From an uncultured Anaerococcus sp. (lineage in GTDB: Bacteria; Bacillota; Clostridia; Tissierellales; Peptoniphilaceae), in NCBI RefSeq assembly GCF_943912825.1, contig NZ_CALTUX010000017.1, positions 1-40,370 on the forward strand: a DNA stretch of 40,370 bases, read 5' to 3'. Of the stretch, positions 32,106-40,357 are shown piece by piece. The stretch's first letter is position 1; every line of letters begins with the position of its first letter. Position numbers and translations under genes: made by a program. Below the pieces are notes generated by a model, which saw nothing but the letters and a program-made list of their open reading frames with translations, did not search any database and had not been told where the DNA came from.

Positions 32106-33231
32106 CAATGCAGCAACAAGCCTCCACAAGCCGGCCCAAGTAAAAGAAAAGCTAATCGAGATATTAGAAGCTGAATCTTTTGGCAATCCATCAAGATCAG
32201 GCCACCTCTTATCACAAAATACCATGATGGCAATTTTTGAAAGTAAGAAGACTTTGGCAAGACTCTGCCATATAGGAAATCCTTCCGATATACTCTTTAG
32301 CCCAAATGCTACTTATGCCCTAAATTTTGCTATCCTTAGCCTTATAGAAAAGGATGACCACCTAATAACTACGACTACAGAACACAACTCCATCCTTCGT
32401 CCCCTCTACCAAAGTGGTGCTAGCCTTTCATTTTTAGACTTTGATGAAAATTACGATTTAAAATACCAAGACCTTCCATCTTTACTAAAGAAAAATACAA
32501 AGTACCTAGTAGTAAATTCGGCGTCAAATCTTCTAGGCAATGTCAACGACCTTGATAGGCTATATGACTTTGCAAGAGAAAATGGCCTTATAATGATAGT
32601 GGACCTAGCCCAGAGTCTGGGCCTTGTTGATATAAATATGGGAAAATATAAAAATTCCCTCTTTGCCTTTACCGGCCATAAGTCCCTCTACGGCCTAAGC
32701 GGGACTGGGGGTCTTATAATAAATGGAAGCTTTGCTTTCAAACAAGTCTTTTCTGGCGGAAGCGGTATAAATTCATTTGCTAAAACTATGCCAGATTCCT
32801 TCCCACAAATCTTTGAGCCTGGAACTCCAAACTTCATCGGTCAAATCGCCCTAAAAGAAGGAATAGATTATATCTTAGACCAAGGAATAGAAAAAATAAA
32901 TGATAAAACTCTTAGCTTAGCTAAAAGATTTTATAAGGGAATAGAAGATATCAAAAATATAAAATTTTATTCTAAAGAATGGAAAGACCTAGAAAGTCCA
33001 ATCGTATCCTTTAATATAGGATCTATCCCATCTGATGAAATAGCTTTAATCCTTGATGAGGACTATAATATCCAAGTAAGACCCGGAGCCCACTGCGCTC
33101 CCCTAATCCACAAGCACTTTGGCACAGAAGACCAAGGTATTCTTAGGTTTTCTTTTTCTTATTTTAATACCGACGAAGAAGTGGATGCTGCTATAAGGGC
33201 AGTGTGGGAAATTTCTGAAACATATAAATAG
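32095..33231 (+). CDS. Class V aminotransferase, cysteine-desulfurase-like of the EF2568 type (copy 2)
   Basis: The 378-residue paralogue of the enzyme at 28878-30041 starts MYFDNAATSLHKPAQVKE, has SPNATYALNFAILSLI near residue 65, TEHNSILRPLYQ near 93, MIVDLAQSLGLVDINMG near 163 and FTGHKSLYGLSGTGGLIING near 190 with the PLP lysine. The active-site Cys is in RPGAHCAPLIHKHFG near 327. GGAGG is rather far (about 13 bases) from the ATG. It ends the selD operon and is followed by two terminators. Its substrate preference for cysteine or selenocysteine cannot be told from sequence. Confidence 0.9.
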   Translation: MYFDNAATSLHKPAQVKEKLIEILEAESFGNPSRSGHLLSQNTMMAIFESKKTLARLCHIGNPSDILFSPNATYALNFAILSLIEKDDHLITTTTEHNSILRPLYQSGASLSFLDFDENYDLKYQDLPSLLKKNTKYLVVNSASNLLGNVNDLDRLYDFARENGLIMIVDLAQSLGLVDINMGKYKNSLFAFTGHKSLYGLSGTGGLIINGSFAFKQVFSGGSGINSFAKTMPDSFPQIFEPGTPNFIGQIALKEGIDYILDQGIEKINDKTLSLAKRFYKGIEDIKNIKFYSKEWKDLESPIVSFNIGSIPSDEIALILDEDYNIQVRPGAHCAPLIHKHFGTEDQGILRFSFSYFNTDEEVDAAIRAVWEISETYK

Positions 33232-33250
33232 ACCCAAATCGGGTCTATTT
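33226..33250 (+). terminator. Bidirectional terminator after the selD operon
   Basis: AAATAGACCC and GGGTCTATTT form a perfect ten-base stem with loop AAATC. It overlaps the last codons of the desulfurase gene. Only a short T run follows on the plus strand. Confidence 0.7.
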
Positions 33251-33262
33251 TCATGCCTTTTC

Positions 33263-34060
33263 CTAATTAAATTTCTGGCTTTCGCCAGATTTTTTGTTTT
33301 TAATCATCAAGATTTCTGCCATTATGGATATGGCTATCTCTTCTACTGATCCATTGTCTATATCTAGGCCTATTGGGGTGTATATTTGATTTAGCTTATC
33401 CCTATCATAGCCCTCTTCTTCTAGGTCTTTGAAGACAGATATTACCTTAGCTTTTGATCCTATCATTCCTAGGTATTTGTAATCCTTATCTAGGATATTT
33501 CTTAAAACTTCAGCATCCTGGCTGTGGCCCCTTGTGCAGAGGACTATATAAGTTTTTTCCTTATCAAAGTCAATTTTAGAAATGGCCTCATCAATTGAAT
33601 CTGCCAGGTATTCCTTTATGCTAGCAAAGTCAGGAGAATCTTTGAATTCTTCCCTATCATCTATAACTGTTACTTCAAAATTAGTCTTAGTTGCAATCCT
33701 TGCTAGCTTTTGTGATACATGGCCTGCACCAAAGATTATAAGGCGGCTTGATGCCTTAAAATATTTGACAAAGCCACGAGAATTGCCCCCACAAGACATC
33801 TTAAGTTCGCCATCTTTTGAAAGATTGTAGTCAAATTCAAAAGATTTGCCATCTTTAAAGCCTTCGAGAGTTCTTCTAATTACATCCGCTTCGATTTTTC
33901 CTCCACCTATTGTCCCAAAAGATTTTCCATCAGATAAGACTGCCATGAGGGAATTATCCTCGCCTGGGGTTGACCCCTTATTTTCAATAAGAAAGACTAG
34001 GCCAGCGTCTTTGCCTTTTTTATTTTCCTCATAGATTACCTCTAAAATTTCTGCTTTCAT
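33263..34060 (-). CDS. xdhC: XdhC/CoxI family molybdenum-hydroxylase maturation factor
   Basis: The 265-residue protein has the XdhC N-terminal part (ENKGSTPGEDNSLMAVLSDG, GTIGGGKIEADVI), a CGG segment near residue 91 (LKMSCGGNSRGFVKYF), and a Rossmann domain LIIFGAGHVSQKLARIAT near 108 with YIVLCTRGHSQDAEVL near 172 and KYLGMIGSKAKV. XdhC proteins bind molybdenum cofactor and insert the sulfurated form into xanthine-dehydrogenase-type enzymes. It is the last gene of the operon and overlaps yqeB by four bases, with AAGGAAGGG before its ATG. A plus-strand terminator lies over its final codons. Confidence 0.9.
   Translation of the reverse strand: MKAEILEVIYEENKKGKDAGLVFLIENKGSTPGEDNSLMAVLSDGKSFGTIGGGKIEADVIRRTLEGFKDGKSFEFDYNLSKDGELKMSCGGNSRGFVKYFKASSRLIIFGAGHVSQKLARIATKTNFEVTVIDDREEFKDSPDFASIKEYLADSIDEAISKIDFDKEKTYIVLCTRGHSQDAEVLRNILDKDYKYLGMIGSKAKVISVFKDLEEEGYDRDKLNQIYTPIGLDIDNGSVEEIAISIMAEILMIKNKKSGESQKFN
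33274..33295 (+). terminator. Second plus-strand terminator of the selD operon, inside the xdhC 3-prime end
   Basis: TCTGGC (33274-33279) and GCCAGA (33284-33289) form a six-base stem with loop TTTC and a run of six T residues after it. It encodes the last residues of xdhC on the opposite strand, so the sequence serves both purposes. Confidence 0.7.
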
Positions 34061-34860
34061 AGGCCCTTCCTTCTTTTTAATATCAAAAGTCCTTCCAGCG
34101 CTCCGCCTCCGATTAGCCTTGCCTTATCTGATATGGTTTTGGCATTTCTAGGAATAACCCTAGGGTCTACATCACCGATTTTCATTCCTTGATAAACTTC
34201 TAAGCCTTCATTTATCATGCCTCGAACCATCCCATCAAGGCCTGCCAGGACATCTTTGCCGGAAACTTCTGCCACTATATCACCTTTTTTAACCACAGAT
34301 CCTAAATCTTTTATTATGTGGACCTTGCCAGAAGCAGGGGATCTTAGGATTCTTTCTGTGGTAAAGCCGTTGATATTACCAGGATTGCCAGTATTTGCAG
34401 CTGCAGGACCTTTAAAAATGAGCCTACCTAGGTCATGGCCACGATTTGTTTCTATTACTAGGTCTACATCATTTCCCGCCTCAAAACCAGGGCCCAGGCC
34501 TATGGTAATAGGTGCCATATCCTTATTTGTGCCTAGGTTTTTCTTGGCAAGGATTCCATCAATCACACATAGGGGCTTTAGTTCTTTTATATATTTTCCT
34601 TCAGGGTCTACTGTTACAGCTATAAGATTATCTTTAAAGGCCCTCTTAATTTCTTCTATATTTTCACATCTAAGGGCCCTTATATCTTCTATTTGGATCT
34701 CTCCTTCAAAGATAGCCTGGGCTACCGCCACATTTCGTCTTATACAGGTTGGCCTTTCTATTTCAAGAACCAAAACATCAAATCCTACCCTATTTAATTT
34801 CTGGATAGTCCCTGTGGCTACATCTCCGCCACCCCTTACTATTACTAGATTTTTATTCAT
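34057..34860 (-). CDS. yqeB: YqeB, selenium-dependent molybdenum hydroxylase system protein
   Basis: The 267-residue protein begins NLVIVRGGGDVATGTIQKL and has LEIERPTCIRRNVAVAQAIF near residue 33, VDGIL in the form CVIDGILAKKN near 100, PITIGLGPGFEAGNDVDLVI near 118 and a lipoyl-like C-terminal RSPASGKVHIIKDLGS near 173. It matches the YqeB/EF2563 family, which is confined to genomes with selD-linked molybdenum hydroxylases. The exact reaction is unsettled. Two ATGs are possible (34866 and 34860). The second has AAGG at better spacing and gives the usual eight-base overlap with mocA. Confidence 0.88.
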   Translation of the reverse strand: MNKNLVIVRGGGDVATGTIQKLNRVGFDVLVLEIERPTCIRRNVAVAQAIFEGEIQIEDIRALRCENIEEIKRAFKDNLIAVTVDPEGKYIKELKPLCVIDGILAKKNLGTNKDMAPITIGLGPGFEAGNDVDLVIETNRGHDLGRLIFKGPAAANTGNPGNINGFTTERILRSPASGKVHIIKDLGSVVKKGDIVAEVSGKDVLAGLDGMVRGMINEGLEVYQGMKIGDVDPRVIPRNAKTISDKARLIGGGALEGLLILKRRKGL

Positions 34861-35425
34861 GGTCATGCCTTAATTTCTCGTAGGCTTCGATAGTATCAAT
34901 ATCTAGAAGCTCATCTTCTGATCCTATCTCTACCTTATTGGTTGGATTATCCTTGGCAAAGATCATCCCACCCTGGTCTTCTTTTAGGCTTAAGAGTTTG
35001 TCCCTAAAGCTAGGTGGGAAAATAACTGGTGCTCCTCTTCTAAGGCCTACAACAGGGTAGGTCATTTGAGGATTTTCCTTAAAACTTGATATTAATTTCT
35101 GGCAAGTTTCCTTAGTTAGGAGTGGTTGGTCTGCCACAAAAAACATCATAGCTGCATCCTCATCACTAGCATCAACTCCTAATTTTATTGAGGAAGACTT
35201 GCCAATAGTATTATTATCATTTTCTAGACTAATAAAGCCCCTATTTTTGGCATCTTCTAATATTTCTTCATAGGATGATGCAACTATTACCTTGTCAAAG
35301 TCTAGAGATTCTAAGAGGTCTAGGGTGTGCTCATAAATCTTTTTACCCTTAAAATCTAACATAAGTTTATTTTGGCCCATTCTTTCTGAAAGTCCAGATG
35401 CCATTAGTATTGCGTTAATTTTCAT
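34853..35425 (-). CDS. mocA: MocA/YgfJ-type molybdenum cofactor cytidylyltransferase
   Basis: The 190-residue nucleotidyltransferase has the MobA-like signature INAILMASGLSERMGQNKLM at residues 3-22, FFVADQPLL near 97 with the catalytic Asp and VGLRRGAPVIFPPSF near 130. MocA attaches CMP to molybdopterin for XDH-type enzymes. An upstream ATG at 35452 reads through the ribosome binding site AGGAGGG; the ATG at 35425 is the likely start. It overlaps yqeC by 11 bases and yqeB by eight. Confidence 0.88.
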   Translation of the reverse strand: MKINAILMASGLSERMGQNKLMLDFKGKKIYEHTLDLLESLDFDKVIVASSYEEILEDAKNRGFISLENDNNTIGKSSSIKLGVDASDEDAAMMFFVADQPLLTKETCQKLISSFKENPQMTYPVVGLRRGAPVIFPPSFRDKLLSLKEDQGGMIFAKDNPTNKVEIGSEDELLDIDTIEAYEKLRHDHE

Positions 35426-36116
35426 AAAATTTTCCCTCCTTAAGTGATCCATATCTTAGTTTTATATCAGCAAAGTTAAATTCTTTCTTAAATTCTTCTA
35501 TCCTATAAAAGTCTGACTTACTTTCTACTTGATTGAAGAAAAAATATTTCTCCTTTTCAAATCCCTTGTAAAAGCCCTTGTCATAGGCTATTAATTTATT
35601 AATCATCTTAGAATCTATAATACCAGTCCCTATATTTTTTGAAAAGCCCTGGTAGTTATAAATAAAATCATCCTTTGTCTCTTTTCCCATGATTTTAATT
35701 GGAAGGATTCCTATAACTTTTGTTGTTAAATCATAGATTACAGGTTCATGAGGGTACCAAAATTTAAGAGGCATATTTCTACAACCATCTGCTTCTATCA
35801 AAACATAATCAAAATCACCTAAGATTTTCGAAAGATTTTCATAGCCAATACTTCCTAGCTTATCCTTATCAGGGACTTTTTCTCCTAGGCAGATAATCTT
35901 GGCGTCCTTATCATCAAAATAATCATCAAAACTTGTAAAAATTTTATCAAAACCTTCTTCAGCCAGGGCGATTTTTGTCGAAGTTGTGACTAGGACCCTT
36001 CCCTTTTTTGACAAGCTAAGGGCAAGACTTGCCATAAGACTAGTCTTGCCCCCTGCTCCTGTTATGGAAATTATATCATGCTTTTTTATATCAAATATTT
36101 CATCTATCCTAGTCAT
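35415..36116 (-). CDS. yqeC: Selenium cofactor biosynthesis protein YqeC
   Basis: The 233-residue protein has a P-loop-like segment ISITGAGGKTSLMASLALSL at residue 17, GRVLVTTSTKIALAEEGFDK near 39, FDYVLIEADGCRNMPLKFW near 103, and PHEPVIYDLTTKVIGILPI near 123, the YqeC pattern. YqeC is restricted to the Se-dependent molybdenum hydroxylase system, possibly as an ATPase in Se insertion (inference). It overlaps the xanthine dehydrogenase gene by eight bases and mocA by 11. Confidence 0.88.
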   Translation of the reverse strand: MTRIDEIFDIKKHDIISITGAGGKTSLMASLALSLSKKGRVLVTTSTKIALAEEGFDKIFTSFDDYFDDKDAKIICLGEKVPDKDKLGSIGYENLSKILGDFDYVLIEADGCRNMPLKFWYPHEPVIYDLTTKVIGILPIKIMGKETKDDFIYNYQGFSKNIGTGIIDSKMINKLIAYDKGFYKGFEKEKYFFFNQVESKSDFYRIEEFKKEFNFADIKLRYGSLKEGKFYEN

Positions 36117-38742
36117 TAAATTTCTTCTTTGGCTTGCTATAGGCAGTTTCTACCATTGGGAAATCTCTACGGAGAATCCCATCTAGCTTGTAATAAGCTC
36201 CTTGAACTGCTGGGGCTATTGGAATTGTTGCAATCTCTCCCACACCCTTGGCACCAAAAGCCCTATCTAAGAGCTCATCATCAGGCTTAGCTACGAAGGT
36301 CGTTTCAATTTCAGGTACCATTGGTGCTCTCCATAATCCAAGTGTGCCGTATTTAGCCTTAACCTTGGACTTATCAAGTTTAAAATCCTCTGTAAGAGCA
36401 TAGCCAAGTCCCATGACTATACCACCTTCAAGCTGGCCTTCGATGGCCTTTGGATTTATAACTTTGCCTGCATCTGTCGCAGCCACTACCTTTCTTATTG
36501 TTCCATCATCATTTAATATTACCACATTTGTAGAAAAACCGTAGGCAATGTGGCTAACTGGATTTTCTTTGTCAGAATTTAATGGGTCTGTTGGGTCAAA
36601 ATATTCGTGGAAATATTCTTTTCCCTCAAGCTCTTTAATATCATTAACCTTATCTAAATCTACTTTTAATTTTTCTGTAACTTTCTTGATTGCTTCACCA
36701 GAAATCAAAGTCTGACGCGATCCTGAAGATGTACCAGAGTCTGGTGAATTTCCAGAGTTTGGATGGATTATATTTACCTGATCAAATCTTAAACCTAGGA
36801 CATCTAGAGCCATTTGCTTAAAGACGGTTTGAGCTCCCTGGCCAAGGTCACTTGCTGCACAATATATATTTACCTTACCATCTTCTATTCTTATTTTAGC
36901 CCTACCCTTATCAGGAAGACCAACACCTACACCGGCGTTTTTCATAGCGCAGGCAATACCTGCTCTGTCGATATTTTCTTCATAGACATCCTTAACAGCC
37001 TCTAGAGTTTCGACAAGAGCTGTCGATGAATCTGCAATTTGTCCATTAGGGAGAACTTCTCCAGGTCTTATAGCGTTTTTGTAGCGAATTTCCCAAGGAG
37101 AAATTCCTACCTTTTCTGCCAAAAGATTTATATTACTTTCAAAGGCAAAGTTTGATTGGCAAACTCCAAAGCCCCTGAAGGCACCTGCTGGTGGATTGTT
37201 TGTGTAATAACCATAGCCATCTATCTGAGTATTTTCATAATGGTATGGGCCAACTGAGTGGGTACAAGCACGCTCTAAAACTGGCCCACAAAGAGAAGCA
37301 TAGGCTCCTGTGTCCATTTTTATAGTCGCCTGCATGGCTAGGAAGTTGCCTTCTTCATCACAGCCGAGCTTAAAGGTTCCAATCATTGGGTGTCTTTTTG
37401 GATGGAATTTAAGCGATTCGTCACGGCTAAATTTAATTTTTACCCTTATTTGGAATTTGTAGGCAGCAAGGGCTGCAAGGTGTTGGCAGGAAACGTCTTC
37501 CTTACCACCAAAACCACCACCTATAAGTTTATTTTCAACTACAACACGTTCTGGTTGATCTTCCCAACCAAACATGATTAGGGTTTCTTTTCTGGTGTCA
37601 TAGACAGATTGGTCTGTTGTATAAAGCTTGACCCCATCCCCCATTGGCTCAGCTATTGCACATTCTGGCTCAAGGAAGGCGTGCTCTGTAAAAGGTGTGG
37701 TATAAGTTTCTTCGACTATATATTTACATTTCTTAAAGGCTTCTTCTGCATTACCACGGCTTACGTGACGTTCTTGGCAAAGATTTCCTGTAGGGTGGAC
37801 AAAAGGAGAATTTGGATCTTCTGCTTCTGCTATAGATGAAACTGGTTCTAGCTCTTCATATTCTATTTCAACAAGTTTTTTAGCTTCTTCTAAAATCTTG
37901 TCATTTTCAGCTACAACTAGGCAAATTGCATCGCCCTGGCTTCTCGTAATATCACCCTCTGCTATAAATACATCCCAGTCTTGGAAGATATGGCCAACCT
38001 TATTATTTGGCACATCAGCAGCTGTAAGAACTCCATATACGCCTTCTAGGGCTTCTGCCTTGCTTGCATCAATTTTTAAAATCCTTGCCCTTGGATATTT
38101 GCTCCTAATGGCAGAAGCTACCTTCATATCATCAAAAATCATATCATCGACATATTCGCCGATTCCTAGGACCTTGTCGTGGGCATCTATTCTAATAAAT
38201 TCATCCCCAACCTTGACCCTGTCATACTCATCTGTAGTCATTTCAATAGATCCGTTTATAATTTCTGAGGCAAGCTTTATACCCTCTATAATTTTGACAT
38301 AACCTGTGCACCTACAGATATTTTGCTTGATACCTTCTTTTATTTCATCCTTAGTTGGATTAGGGTTTTTTCTTATAATGGCTGCCCCACTCATGACCAT
38401 ACCTGGTATACAAAAACCACATTGAACAGCTCCAGCCTTTGAAAAGGCATGGACAAAGGCCTTCTTTTCAAGGTCTGTCAGACCTTCTATGGTAAGGATT
38501 TCCTCATTCTTGAGTTTAGATAATCTTTGGGTACAGGCAAGTTTTTTGGCATCTCCAACTATGACTGAACAAGTCCCACAAGCTCCTTGGGAACATCCAT
38601 CTTTTACAGATGTAATATGTAAATCATCCCTCAAAAACCTCAAAAGGCTCTTATCTTCGTAAGTTTCATAAGTATTTCCATTTATTTTCACAAGGAAAGG
38701 CTCCACATTCGGGAGTCTTTCGCCAATTAATATATTTGTCAT
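36109..38742 (-). CDS. Selenium-dependent xanthine dehydrogenase, fused [2Fe-2S] and molybdopterin subunit (XdhD-like)
   Basis: The 877-residue enzyme has an N-terminal plant-type [2Fe-2S] domain with CSQGACGTCSV near residue 50, and AVQCGFCIPGMVMSGAAI near 106 plus ICRCTGYVKI near 143 for the second cluster. From about 170 to the end is the molybdopterin-binding subunit, with IGGGFGGKEDVSCQH near 412, GAFRGFGVCQ near 527, SDLGQGAQTVFKQMALDV near 638 and the catalytic Glu in AKGVGEIATIPIAPAV near 843. The FAD domain of classical xanthine dehydrogenase is missing. The gene overlaps hydA by one base, has AGAGGAAA before its ATG, and is followed by yqeC, mocA, yqeB and xdhC. The likely substrate is xanthine or another purine, but nicotinate- or purine-hydroxylase activity remains possible. 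Confidence 0.93.
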   Translation of the reverse strand: MTNILIGERLPNVEPFLVKINGNTYETYEDKSLLRFLRDDLHITSVKDGCSQGACGTCSVIVGDAKKLACTQRLSKLKNEEILTIEGLTDLEKKAFVHAFSKAGAVQCGFCIPGMVMSGAAIIRKNPNPTKDEIKEGIKQNICRCTGYVKIIEGIKLASEIINGSIEMTTDEYDRVKVGDEFIRIDAHDKVLGIGEYVDDMIFDDMKVASAIRSKYPRARILKIDASKAEALEGVYGVLTAADVPNNKVGHIFQDWDVFIAEGDITRSQGDAICLVVAENDKILEEAKKLVEIEYEELEPVSSIAEAEDPNSPFVHPTGNLCQERHVSRGNAEEAFKKCKYIVEETYTTPFTEHAFLEPECAIAEPMGDGVKLYTTDQSVYDTRKETLIMFGWEDQPERVVVENKLIGGGFGGKEDVSCQHLAALAAYKFQIRVKIKFSRDESLKFHPKRHPMIGTFKLGCDEEGNFLAMQATIKMDTGAYASLCGPVLERACTHSVGPYHYENTQIDGYGYYTNNPPAGAFRGFGVCQSNFAFESNINLLAEKVGISPWEIRYKNAIRPGEVLPNGQIADSSTALVETLEAVKDVYEENIDRAGIACAMKNAGVGVGLPDKGRAKIRIEDGKVNIYCAASDLGQGAQTVFKQMALDVLGLRFDQVNIIHPNSGNSPDSGTSSGSRQTLISGEAIKKVTEKLKVDLDKVNDIKELEGKEYFHEYFDPTDPLNSDKENPVSHIAYGFSTNVVILNDDGTIRKVVAATDAGKVINPKAIEGQLEGGIVMGLGYALTEDFKLDKSKVKAKYGTLGLWRAPMVPEIETTFVAKPDDELLDRAFGAKGVGEIATIPIAPAVQGAYYKLDGILRRDFPMVETAYSKPKKKFND

Positions 38743-40112
38743 TAAAATTTCCTCTTTATAAATTTGCCTCGGCCTTTTTCGGCTTTATATTCACTATTTT
38801 CTAAGATGATTTCTCCCCTAGAAAGAACCATCTTTACCTTAAAGTCACTTTCAAAACCCTCATAGGTCGTATAATCACAGTTAGAGTGACGATTTGCTTG
38901 GCTAATAGTATATTTTTCTTCATCAAAAACAACTATGTCCGCATCCTTTCCTACTTCTAGGCTTCCCTTTTTGTGGCCTAGGCCAAAGATTTTTGCGGGA
39001 TTAGTAGATAGTAAATCCCTTAGCCTCTTTGGAGAAACGCCTCTTTTAAGCCCTTCTGTTAGAACAACTTCCATCCTCTCCTCAATTCCAGGAATACCGC
39101 CTGGAGCATTTAGGAAATCATCCTTATAAGGAAGCTTCTCACTTTCATAGAAAAATGGACAATGATCTGTCGCAACCACATCGACTGTGCCATCTATAAT
39201 TCCCTCCCAAAGGGCGTCAACATCAGATTGCTTCCTAAGTGGTGGTGCGCATATATACTTAACTCCCTGGCTTTCCCCGCCCTCTAGGTATTTTTCATCT
39301 GTAAGGGTCAGATATTGGGTGCAGGTCTCACAATATAGGTTCTTCACACCTCTAGCCCTTGCCTTTTGAATTTCTCTAAGACCTAGAGCAGATGATGTAT
39401 GAACTATATAAAGTTTTGGAAAACCAGCTACTTCGCTTAGATAAATAAGCCTATTAATAGCTTCTGCCTCAGCCTCTGCTGGTCTAGTCTTGGCATGATA
39501 TATTGGAGCAAGATTTCCTGCACTTTTCGCTTCTTCTCTAAGCTCTGCAATCATTCCGTCATTTTCGCAGTGGACACAAACAACAGTTCCTGTTTCTTTT
39601 GCCTTTTGAAGGACCCTTAGCATGTGCTTGTCATCAAGCATCCCTCCATAGGTTGTATAAATCTTTGTAGAAACGATTCCCTCATTAAAAAGTTTTTCTA
39701 TTTCATCTAAAATATGGTCAGTAACTTCTTGGATAGCTCCGTGGAAGGAATAATCAATTACAGCCTTTCCCTCAGCCATCTTGTGATATTTTTTAATCTC
39801 ATCTGAAACAAGGCTTCCTCTAGGACCAAAGGCTATATGGTCAACAATTGAAGTCGTTCCTCCAAAGCTAGCAGCCCTCGTGCCTGTATAAAAATCGTCA
39901 ATTGATATGAATTTGCCAAGATCAAGTGATAGATGTGTATGAACATCAACCCCACCAGGCATAGTTAGCCTTTCCTTTAAGTCAATAATCCTATCTGCAT
40001 CCCTTTTGATATTTTCAGCAATTTCTATAATCTTTTCATCTTCTATATAGATATCACGAAGAAGAAAACCGTCTTCTCCAATAATTTTTGCATTTTTAAG
40101 TAAAATACTCAT
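38742..40112 (-). CDS. hydA: Dihydropyrimidinase/D-hydantoinase
   Basis: The 456-residue amidohydrolase has the metal motif PGGVDVHTHLSL near residue 53, the carboxylated-Lys segment GIVSTKIYTTYGG near 148, VVCVHCENDGM near 181, LYIVHTSSALGL near 235, and DVVATDHCPF near 312, in the order of dihydropyrimidinase/HyuA. It opens cyclic amide rings such as dihydropyrimidines or hydantoins; beside a Se-xanthine dehydrogenase this suggests purine-ring breakdown, as with hyuA in the E. coli yge/yqe cluster. The ATG at 40112 has GAGGAG ahead; a TTG one codon earlier has no better site. It is the first gene of the operon, after a promoter with a possible catabolite site. Confidence 0.93.
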   Translation of the reverse strand: MSILLKNAKIIGEDGFLLRDIYIEDEKIIEIAENIKRDADRIIDLKERLTMPGGVDVHTHLSLDLGKFISIDDFYTGTRAASFGGTTSIVDHIAFGPRGSLVSDEIKKYHKMAEGKAVIDYSFHGAIQEVTDHILDEIEKLFNEGIVSTKIYTTYGGMLDDKHMLRVLQKAKETGTVVCVHCENDGMIAELREEAKSAGNLAPIYHAKTRPAEAEAEAINRLIYLSEVAGFPKLYIVHTSSALGLREIQKARARGVKNLYCETCTQYLTLTDEKYLEGGESQGVKYICAPPLRKQSDVDALWEGIIDGTVDVVATDHCPFFYESEKLPYKDDFLNAPGGIPGIEERMEVVLTEGLKRGVSPKRLRDLLSTNPAKIFGLGHKKGSLEVGKDADIVVFDEEKYTISQANRHSNCDYTTYEGFESDFKVKMVLSRGEIILENSEYKAEKGRGKFIKRKF

Positions 40113-40128
40113 CAAAACTCCTCACAAA

Positions 40129-40145
40129 TGATATGTAACATATCA
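40129..40145. promoter_or_regulatory. Dyad in the hydA leader
   Basis: TGATATG-TAA-CATATCA is a perfect seven-base inverted repeat 17 bases upstream of the hydA start codon and downstream of the promoter at 40191-40219. It is a candidate operator or leader hairpin close to the ribosome binding site. Confidence 0.5.
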
Positions 40146-40166
40146 CTAAAAATTAAACATTAATAT

Positions 40167-40182
40167 AAGTTAACGTTTGCAC
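40167..40182 (-). promoter_or_regulatory. Candidate CcpA cre site in the hydA leader
   Basis: On the minus strand GTGCAAACGTTAACTT agrees with the cre consensus WTGNAARCGNWWWCAW at 14 of 16 positions. It lies just past the predicted transcription start, the roadblock position for carbon catabolite repression. Confidence 0.45.
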
Positions 40183-40190
40183 TTATATAT

Positions 40191-40219
40191 ATTTTATCAT
40201 AAATTATAGAATTTGATAA
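40191..40219 (-). promoter_or_regulatory. Promoter of the hydA - xanthine dehydrogenase operon
   Basis: On the minus strand TTATCA (40214-40219), 17 bases, TAAAAT (40191-40196), with TGA just before the -10 forming an extended -10. Start near 40184, giving a leader of about 72 bases. Confidence 0.55.
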
Positions 40220-40318
40220 GGGGTATTTGAATATTTTTTTATGATTTTTAAAAACTTTCCTTGTAAAATTTGTAAGTTTTATTAATAAAAAATATCAACT
40301 ACCATCCTTTATGATCTG

Positions 40319-40351
40319 AACCCCAAAATCCGGAATACGGATGGAGGGGTT
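40319..40351 (+). promoter_or_regulatory. Hairpin overlapping a ribosome binding site at the right edge
   Basis: AACCCC (40319-40324) pairs with GGGGTT (40346-40351) and an inner ATCCG/CGGAT stem with loop GAATA stacks inside. The 3-prime arm contains part of GGAGGGG, ten bases before an ATG at 40358, so folding would hide that site. T residues follow the stem, so it could equally be an intrinsic terminator. Confidence 0.4.
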
Positions 40352-40357
40352 TTTAGT

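Noticed and set aside
34217..34873. 218-residue plus-strand open frame opposite yqeB
   Set aside because: It is an antisense shadow of a well-supported gene with a full family signature, has no ribosome binding site, and its product is a low-complexity Ser/Pro/Ile-rich string.
37898..38302. 134-residue plus-strand open frame opposite the xanthine dehydrogenase gene
   Set aside because: Antisense to a strongly supported enzyme; no start signals and no recognisable domain.
36109..38742. In-frame selenocysteine codon in the xanthine dehydrogenase
   Set aside because: The frame is continuous with no internal UGA. In this enzyme class Se is a labile cofactor, not selenocysteine.
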